A stretch of 64,000 nucleotides of DNA from Robertmurraya korlensis (GTDB taxonomy: Bacteria > Bacillota > Bacilli > Bacillales > Cytobacillaceae). The stretch covers positions 620,001 through 684,000 of the forward strand of contig NZ_JAMBNS010000001.1 of the NCBI RefSeq assembly GCF_023715225.1. The letters run 5' to 3'. Both the position numbers and the translations under genes were made by a program. The notes below the pieces were generated by a model, which did no database searches, had not been told where the DNA came from, and saw only the letters and a list, made by a program, of their open reading frames with translations. Each line of letters begins with the position of its first letter. Positions within the stretch are counted from its first letter, which is position 1. Of the stretch, positions 59,085-64,000 are shown in pieces.

Positions 59085-59276
59085 TTACATAGATGATTCA
59101 AGTTCAGGGGTTTTTGCACCTAGTGATTCAAGTTCATAAACAAGATTACGGTATTCACAAGTAGTTATTTCACTGTAAATGTAACATTTCTTAACATAGT
59201 CTAATAACTCGTTTACATCTTGTGCTTCGTATTTTTTAACTAATTGGAAATGATTTTTTAATTCTTGAATATTCAC
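59085..59276 (-). CDS. yppF: YppF family protein
   Basis: A 63-residue protein (MNIQELKNHFQLVKKYEAQD) of the YppF family, with YIYSEITTCEYRNLVYELESLGA typical (for example SEITTCEYRNLVYELE). Minus strand, between yppE and the yppG-like gene as in B. subtilis. The function is unknown. Confidence 0.85.
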   Translation of the reverse strand: MNIQELKNHFQLVKKYEAQDVNELLDYVKKCYIYSEITTCEYRNLVYELESLGAKTPELESSM

Positions 59277-59416
59277 CTAAATTCCCCCTTTATATAGGTT
59301 GTTTCTTCCTTATCATCGTATCATGTGGAGGCACAATCTGATGTTTTTTTAAATATTGAGACTTCCGACACCGTTAGACAAAAATGGTGATTTATAGCAG
59401 ATATTTATTCTTTATT

Positions 59417-59445
59417 CACCATCTAGGCGGATGAAACATAAAGTA
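59417..59445 (+). promoter_or_regulatory. SigK-like promoter for the yppG-like gene
   Basis: CACC (59417-59420), 16-base spacer, CATAAAGTA (59437-59445). This fits the SigK pattern mACm-N16/17-CATAnnnTA at every fixed position, 29-35 bases before the start codon. Confidence 0.6.
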
Positions 59446-59479
59446 TAGCAGTGAATATATGAAAGGAGGTTGTGTGCCC

Positions 59480-60082
59480 TTGTTCGGTCAAAGATATAAA
59501 CGTTCAAGATATAATCGTCCATCACTACAACCGATGATGAATGAAGTATATCCATATCAATGGGGAAATGAAACGGTCCATACTCGGCCAGAGGCATACG
59601 CCAACTACTTTGAACAACCAATGAATGTTCCTATGTACAATATGAACTACGGTGGAGCGGTACAAAACGGTTATAATTATTATCCTAATGAATCCTATTA
59701 TGGCCCAGCATATCCATACGGTGGGGGAGGATTTCAGGGACAGGGTTTTGATTATGCATATCAGGGAAATCAACCATATCCACAAGAAAAGAAGCATAAG
59801 CTTTCGGAAGCCGTTCTTCATAATCCTCTTCAACAACCTGAAATATCGTATCACAATCAATTTGCATATGGTCAATATAACCCACCATTTTCACACCCTT
59901 ATCCAAAGCAATCTGCTATACCACGACCGCCAACTGGTGTGAAATCAATAATGAATTCATTTAAAACTCAGGATGGAACATTTGACGTTAACAAAATGGT
60001 AGATACAGCTGGACAGATGATGAATGCAGTCACACAAGTCTCTTCGATGGTAAAGGGTCTTGGAGGAATGTTTAAGGTATAG
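59480..60082 (+). CDS. yppG: YppG-like Tyr/Gly/Pro/Asn-rich protein, probable spore coat protein
   Basis: About 200 residues; the N-terminal two thirds is low in complexity and very rich in Tyr, Gly, Pro, Asn and Gln (NYGGAVQNGYNYYPNESYYG), like spore coat and crust proteins. The C-terminal end, FKTQDGTFDVNKMVDTAGQM to GGMFKV, is the ordered YppG-type domain. The start is either TTG 59480 (MFGQRYKRSRY) or GTG 59474, after AAAGGAGGT. A SigK-like promoter precedes it, fitting late mother-cell expression. The coat assignment is inference. Confidence 0.75.
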   Translation: MFGQRYKRSRYNRPSLQPMMNEVYPYQWGNETVHTRPEAYANYFEQPMNVPMYNMNYGGAVQNGYNYYPNESYYGPAYPYGGGGFQGQGFDYAYQGNQPYPQEKKHKLSEAVLHNPLQQPEISYHNQFAYGQYNPPFSHPYPKQSAIPRPPTGVKSIMNSFKTQDGTFDVNKMVDTAGQMMNAVTQVSSMVKGLGGMFKV

Positions 60083-60102
60083 GGCAGCCCTATACCTTTT
60101 TT
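60074..60102 (+). terminator. Terminator after the yppG-like gene
   Basis: AAGGTATAGGG (60074-60084) pairs with CCCTATACCTT (60088-60098), then a T run; the stop codon lies within the stem. Confidence 0.88.
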
Positions 60103-60110
60103 ACACGGTA

Positions 60111-60137
60111 AAAAAATAAGCAGAAAAAAGTCTGCTT
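60111..60137 (-). terminator. Terminator of the hsp20 gene
   Basis: On the minus strand AAGCAGA/TCTGCTT (60118-60124 and 60131-60137) is followed by a T run (A run 60110-60116 on the plus strand). Confidence 0.75.
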
Positions 60138-60606
60138 AATCATTAATAATATGAATTTTCTTTCCAGGCAGTTTCGGCACAATTATCGTTAGCAAGCCAT
60201 CATTGTAAGAGGCCTTCACCTTTTTTTCGTTTATTGGCTGGGGAAGAGTAATTGTTCTACTCATTTGCTGCATTTTATTTTTTCTACTATAGACCTTATG
60301 AACATCATCTTCTTCTATAATCACTTCTCCATTTTTCACTGTAATCGTCAGAGAGTTATTAAGGACATCGATATTAATTTGTTCCTTTTTAACTCCAGGA
60401 AGTTCTGCAACAATATGGTGCTCCCTGTCATAACTTTTCACAGAAACGGGAAAGGTGGCGAACGGAAGGTTAAAGAACTCATCAATGCTTTGTAAAAAAC
60501 CTCTGACTGGTTTTTCATGAAAAAAGTCATTCATCGCTTTGGCAATTTCTCCGAACCGTTCAGGACGATCGTTACGATTTGGTTTATTTGGCAAGTTATT
60601 AGACAT
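60136..60606 (-). CDS. Hsp20 / alpha-crystallin small heat-shock protein
   Basis: A 156-residue ATP-independent chaperone. The alpha-crystallin domain spans about 50-150 with AELPGVKKEQINIDVLNNSL and the A-x-x-x-G-L motif ASYNDGLLTIIVPK; the C-terminal IxI-like motif is IHI. In Bacillus such proteins may be cytosolic (YocM type) or spore-coat associated (CotM/CotP type); which applies is not clear, though the neighbour is a probable coat gene. No CIRCE element is seen upstream. Confidence 0.9.
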   Translation of the reverse strand: MSNNLPNKPNRNDRPERFGEIAKAMNDFFHEKPVRGFLQSIDEFFNLPFATFPVSVKSYDREHHIVAELPGVKKEQINIDVLNNSLTITVKNGEVIIEEDDVHKVYSRKNKMQQMSRTITLPQPINEKKVKASYNDGLLTIIVPKLPGKKIHIIND

Positions 60607-60731
60607 GATTCTACCCCTCTCTATATGATTTCTCCCTTACAGATTATGCAACTTCGATATAGGCGGTTCATCGTTTTGTAACAGCTGAAAATATGAATAT
60701 TTTTTGACAATGGATATAGATCTGATGATGT

Positions 60732-60838
60732 AATGAATGTGCTAACGGAAGCGGATTGGTACCGCTTCTGAAGATAGGCAAGAGATGCTACAGCTTTATG
60801 AGGTAAAAAGAAGGATAGAAAAAGGGAGCATACACTGA
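60732..60838 (+). pseudogene. Small coding remnant with a frameshift
   Basis: From ATG 60732 one frame reads MNVLTEADWYRF and stops; one base away the next frame continues ASEDRQEMLQLYEVKRRI to a stop at 60838. Joined, they form a plausible 35-residue, charged helical peptide. No convincing ribosome binding site is seen. It could be a decayed small gene or chance. I do not recognise a family. Confidence 0.3.
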
Positions 60839-60853
60839 TATGCTCCCTTTTTT
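60819..60853. terminator. Bidirectional terminator before the Crp/Fnr gene's 3' end
   Basis: GGGAGCATA (60824-60832) pairs with TATGCTCCC (60839-60847), flanked by AAAAA and TTTTTT. It ends the Crp/Fnr gene on the minus strand and any plus-strand transcript from 60.70-60.82 kb. Confidence 0.85.
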
Positions 60854-60854
60854 A

Positions 60855-61544
60855 TTATATTAATTCTTCGAGTAGTTCATCAAGGACAAAAGTCATCGTA
60901 CCGTTGCTATCGACTTCAATGAGTTCCTCTTTTTTCATTTTGGTAAGAGTACGGCTGACGGTTTCGCGTGTCGTTCCAATCATATTGGCTAAATCTTTAT
61001 TCGTAAATTCACCATTTAACGTGAAGGTTCCATTTGTTTCTTTGCCGTGTAATTTTGCTAATCGAATCAGTAGCTTGATTATTTGTTCATATGTATTATT
61101 TAGGATTTGTGCTTCTAACCGGTCTTGAAGGTCAACAATTTTCTCACTTAGTACGTTAAATACTTTAATACAAAGCGTAGGATTCTCAATAAGCACCTTT
61201 TCAAATGGTAGGATAGGAACCACAACTAAAGTTGTTGTCTCCAATACTTCGGCATAAGCAGGGTATCCCCCTTTTCGAAAGAAACCAACATGTGGGAACA
61301 TTTCACCCTTTTTTAAAATCGCAACGATTTGTTCTTTTCCGTTAACATCACTTTTATATATCTTTACTTTTCCAGAGTGGATAAAATATACGTTTTCAAG
61401 GGGATCATCCTGCATAAAGACATGACTTCCGCGATTCCAATCTCTTGAAATAGATATATCAATAATTTTTTGAAGCTCATCTTCATCTAAGCTACGAAAT
61501 AAAGAGAACTCAGATAATACTTTTTTAATTTCAGTACTTTTCAT
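60855..61544 (-). CDS. Crp/Fnr family transcriptional regulator
   Basis: A 229-residue regulator: cyclic-nucleotide-binding-type beta roll (about 15-125, with DPLENVYFIHSGKVKIYKSD) and a C-terminal helix-turn-helix (about 165-200, FTNKDLANMIGTTRETVSRT). It lacks the cysteine cluster of oxygen-sensing Fnr (only one Cys seen), so the signal is unknown. ATG at 61544 follows GAGGTG on the minus strand; GTG 61553 overlaps that site. It is divergent from mrfA, 154 bases away. Confidence 0.88.
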   Translation of the reverse strand: MKSTEIKKVLSEFSLFRSLDEDELQKIIDISISRDWNRGSHVFMQDDPLENVYFIHSGKVKIYKSDVNGKEQIVAILKKGEMFPHVGFFRKGGYPAYAEVLETTTLVVVPILPFEKVLIENPTLCIKVFNVLSEKIVDLQDRLEAQILNNTYEQIIKLLIRLAKLHGKETNGTFTLNGEFTNKDLANMIGTTRETVSRTLTKMKKEELIEVDSNGTMTFVLDELLEELI

Positions 61545-61654
61545 TCCAAACACCTCAATCTCTACAATAACCTAGTTTCTATTTTACCAAAAATATAATA
61601 CTGAAAAAATAGATTGCTGAGAAACATTGTTATTTTTAAACAGTACTTTAATTA

Positions 61655-61668
61655 CGAACGTTTATTCG
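61655..61668 (+). promoter_or_regulatory. LexA (DinR) box candidate before mrfA
   Basis: CGAACGTTTATTCG fits the Bacillus LexA consensus CGAAC-N4-GTTCG with one mismatch. It lies just upstream of a -10-like TATGAT (61670-61675). Confidence 0.35.
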
Positions 61669-61698
61669 GTATGATAGAGCTATAGAGGTGATCTGTAC

Positions 61699-63990
61699 AT
61701 GAAGGTTAGAAAAAGTTTACAAGACCTTATAGTAGAGCTGAAGAAAAATCAAGACTTTAAAGACCAAATTGTGCATTGGCATACAATAGAAGAAAGAGAA
61801 GCAAGAACATCAGAATTACCTAATGACCTCCACCCTAACTTAAAAAAGGCTTTGCAGGAGAGAGGAATTGGAAGGCTGTTTACTCATCAAAGATCATCTT
61901 ATGAAGCGATTAGACGGCGAGAAAGTATTGTTGCAGTGACTCCAACGGCTTCTGGGAAGACGCTTTGTTACAATCTCCCTGTTATTCAAACGGTTATCGA
62001 ATCAATGGATTCAAGAGCCTTATATATCTTTCCTACTAAGGCGCTAGCACAGGACCAAAAAAGTGAGCTTAATGAGCTAATACAAGCAACAGAGCTTCAA
62101 ATTAATAGCTACACATATGATGGAGATACGCCTGCGAATATAAGAGAAAAAGTACGTAAGGCTGGACATGTTGTCATAACAAACCCAGATATGCTTCATT
62201 CGGCCATTCTCCCACATCATACAAAGTGGGTATCGTTATTCGAAAATTTAAAGTTTGTTGTTATTGATGAGCTACATATTTATCGTGGTGTATTTGGGAG
62301 TCATGTCGCAAATGTAATTAGGCGTTTGAAAAGAATCTGTGAATTTTATGGAAGTAATCCTATTTTTATCTGTACTTCTGCGACGATTGCTAATCCACTT
62401 GAGTTAGCCGAACATTTAACAGAAACAAACATGAGGTTAATTGATAATAATGGTGCACCAAGTGGGAGGAAACATTTTCTCTTTTATAATCCTCCCATTG
62501 TAAACAAGCCTTTAAATATTCGAAGGAGCGCAACTCTTGAGGTTAGAAATATCGCACGTACTTTATTAAAAAATAAGATTCAAACCATTGTTTTTGCGAA
62601 AAGCAGAGTGAGAGTCGAAATTTTACTAACGTATCTCCAAGAGCTTGTAAAGTATCAGCTTGGTCCAAAGGCAATAAGAGGATACAGGGGTGGCTATTTG
62701 CCAACAGAGCGAAGAGAAATTGAAAAAGGGCTTAGGAACGGGGACATCTATGGTGTCGTAAGTACAAACGCTTTAGAATTAGGGGTGGATATTGGTCAGC
62801 TGCAGGTGTGTATTATGACGGGGTATCCAGGTTCAATCGCAAGTTCATGGCAACAAGCAGGAAGAGCTGGGAGAAGACATGGAGAATCGTTAGTTATACT
62901 CGTGGCAAGCTCTAGTCCGCTAGATCAATACATTATACAGCATCCTGATTATTTTTTTACAAGCAGCCCAGAAACAGCAAGAATAAATAAAGATAACTTG
63001 ATTATTCTTATCGATCATTTGAAGTGTGCAGCGTATGAGTTACCGTTTAAAAAAGGTGACTATTTTGGAGAAACCGAGATCGAAGAACTTCTAGAATACT
63101 TAGTAGAAGAACGGGTACTTTTTGAAAATGGTGAGAAATACTACTGGATGAATGATTCGTTCCCTGCTCACAATATTAGCTTACGTTCTGCCTCACAAGA
63201 TAATGTTGTCATAATAGACCAATCAGATGTATCTAAAGCTCGTGTGATAGGTGAAATGGATCTTTTCTCAAGTATGACCTTACTACACGAAGAGGCTATT
63301 TATTTGCATCAAGGAACGCAATTTCAGGTGGAAAAGCTAGATTGGGAAGAAAAGAAGGCATTCGTTCGCGAGGTAGCCGTTGATTATTTTACGGACGCTA
63401 ATTTAGCTGTCGAATTAAAAGTATTAGAGATTGATAAGAATAGGGAAAATTCTATGGTAGAAGTAGCTTTTGGGGATGTTAGCGTATTAGCTAAAGCTAC
63501 GATCTTTAAAAAAATCAAATTCGAAACACATGAAAATATAGGGTCCGGACCGATTCACTTACCGGAAGTTGAGCTTCATACGAGTTCTGCATGGATTTCG
63601 ATTGAAAAAGCCTCCACTGGATTACCAGAGGAACGTTTAGATCAAGGCTTAATTGGCATTTCTCATGCATTTAAACATATTGCTCCTTTATTTGTCATGT
63701 GTGACCCACAGGATATTCATGTCGTTCCACAAGTGAAAGCTGTCCACAATGAAAAGCCGACGTTATTTTTCTATGACCGCTATCCTGGTGGAATCGGACT
63801 TAGCGAAAAGATCTATGATGGAATGGAAATAATTATTAAAGAGGCGAAAGAGATGATTACCCGTTGTAATTGTCATTACGGTTGTCCATCTTGCATCGGC
63901 ACAGATCCTACGGCAGAAACAGCAAAGGTGGACTGCTTGAACATATTAAAAATGTTTCAATATGAAGTGGGAAAGGGTAGAGTCAATTGA
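61699..63990 (+). CDS. mrfA: DEAD/DEAH helicase MrfA (YprA)
   Basis: A 763-residue superfamily 2 helicase that in B. subtilis acts with the exonuclease MrfB in repair of mitomycin C damage. Motif I is TPTASGKT, motif II DELH (in VVIDELHIYRG), motif III TSATIANP, motif VI QQAGRAGRRH. The C-terminal DUF1998/MZB region has the cysteine cluster C723, C725, C729, C732 (CNCHYGCPSC). ATG 61699 follows AGAGGTGATC. Its stop overlaps the start of the next gene. Confidence 0.93.
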   Translation: MKVRKSLQDLIVELKKNQDFKDQIVHWHTIEEREARTSELPNDLHPNLKKALQERGIGRLFTHQRSSYEAIRRRESIVAVTPTASGKTLCYNLPVIQTVIESMDSRALYIFPTKALAQDQKSELNELIQATELQINSYTYDGDTPANIREKVRKAGHVVITNPDMLHSAILPHHTKWVSLFENLKFVVIDELHIYRGVFGSHVANVIRRLKRICEFYGSNPIFICTSATIANPLELAEHLTETNMRLIDNNGAPSGRKHFLFYNPPIVNKPLNIRRSATLEVRNIARTLLKNKIQTIVFAKSRVRVEILLTYLQELVKYQLGPKAIRGYRGGYLPTERREIEKGLRNGDIYGVVSTNALELGVDIGQLQVCIMTGYPGSIASSWQQAGRAGRRHGESLVILVASSSPLDQYIIQHPDYFFTSSPETARINKDNLIILIDHLKCAAYELPFKKGDYFGETEIEELLEYLVEERVLFENGEKYYWMNDSFPAHNISLRSASQDNVVIIDQSDVSKARVIGEMDLFSSMTLLHEEAIYLHQGTQFQVEKLDWEEKKAFVREVAVDYFTDANLAVELKVLEIDKNRENSMVEVAFGDVSVLAKATIFKKIKFETHENIGSGPIHLPEVELHTSSAWISIEKASTGLPEERLDQGLIGISHAFKHIAPLFVMCDPQDIHVVPQVKAVHNEKPTLFFYDRYPGGIGLSEKIYDGMEIIIKEAKEMITRCNCHYGCPSCIGTDPTAETAKVDCLNILKMFQYEVGKGRVN

Positions 63991-64000
63991 GTTTGAAAAA
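63987..64000 (+). CDS. mrfB: Start of mrfB (YprB exonuclease), cut by window
   Basis: Only the first codons are present: TTG AGT TTG AAA (MSLK), overlapping the mrfA stop codon by two bases, with AAAGGGTAG upstream. In Bacillus, mrfA (yprA) is followed by mrfB (yprB), whose product also begins MSLK. The call rests on synteny. Confidence 0.5.

Noticed and set aside
59652-59942. Alternative frame with many Ile/His codons inside the yppG-like gene
   Set aside because: It is an out-of-frame reading of the Tyr/Asn/Pro-rich coding sequence without its own start signals.

Overview
The window is a stretch of a low-GC, endospore-forming Firmicute chromosome, most likely a member of the Bacillaceae close to Bacillus sensu lato. 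Nearly every gene has a recognisable counterpart in the Bacillus subtilis sleB to yprA region, in almost the same order. Spore genes (sleB, ypeB, spoIVA, ypjB, sspM, a yppG-like gene), bacillithiol genes (bshA, bshB1), the Gram-positive b6c-type complex (qcrABC), HBsu and the two-component heptaprenyl diphosphate synthase all fit this. Gene calls rest on remembered family signatures and synteny; no database search was run.

Layout. 1-2.2 kb: germination pair sleB-ypeB (sleB enters from the left edge). 2.2-8.9 kb: ypfA (PilZ), ypfB, cmk, plsC, an S1-domain protein, type 2 IPP isomerase, the tiny ypzI on the minus strand, then yphA-yphB-ypzH. 9-14.3 kb: der, gpsA, yphE, yphF, spoIVA. 14.3-19.3 kb: hbs, folE, mtrB, hepS-menG-hepT, ndk. 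19.4-26.5 kb: cheR and the aromatic supraoperon aroC-aroB-aroH-hisC-tyrA-aroA, without the trp genes that B. subtilis carries between aroH and hisC. 26.5-27 kb: a pair of GC-rich inverted repeats, then an unrecognised amidohydrolase-like gene. 27.9-34.8 kb: ypiA, ypiB, ypiF, qcrABC, ypjA, ypjB and a zinc metallopeptidase. 34.8-41.5 kb: ypjC (minus strand), then the tight ypjD-dapB-mgsA-bshB1-bshA-cca-birA operon. 41.5-43.9 kb: a structured leader and panBCD. 44-51.3 kb: dinG, a degenerate metallo-beta-lactamase-like protein, ypmA, ypmB, aspB, asnS. 51.3-51.8 kb: a second pair of the same repeats. 51.9-64 kb: dnaD-nth-ypoC, ponA and recU (minus strand), yppC, sspM, a small yppD-position gene, yppE, yppF, a yppG-like coat-type gene, hsp20, a Crp/Fnr regulator, mrfA (yprA) and the first codons of mrfB.

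The region is mainly core metabolism and sporulation: chorismate, Tyr/Phe and His aminotransferase steps, menaquinone and its prenyl tail, the cytochrome complex that oxidises menaquinol, lysine/dipicolinate (dapB), pantothenate, billithiol-type redox buffering (bacillithiol), and DNA repair. Promoter-like sequences that I could place include SigA sites for qcr, asnS, folE, hepS, hbs and the metallopeptidase, a SigE-like site for spoIVA, a SigK-like site for the yppG-like gene and a SigG-like site for sspM. I do not see a phage, integrase, transposase, CRISPR array, rRNA or tRNA.

The less ordinary parts are the two paired inverted-repeat loci, two proteins that look like enzymes without their metal ligands (27.0 kb and 46.8 kb), the promoter-leader-terminator arrangement before panB that may be a pan-type RNA, a missing canonical start codon next to the good ribosome binding site of yppC, and a broken small coding sequence near 60.75 kb.
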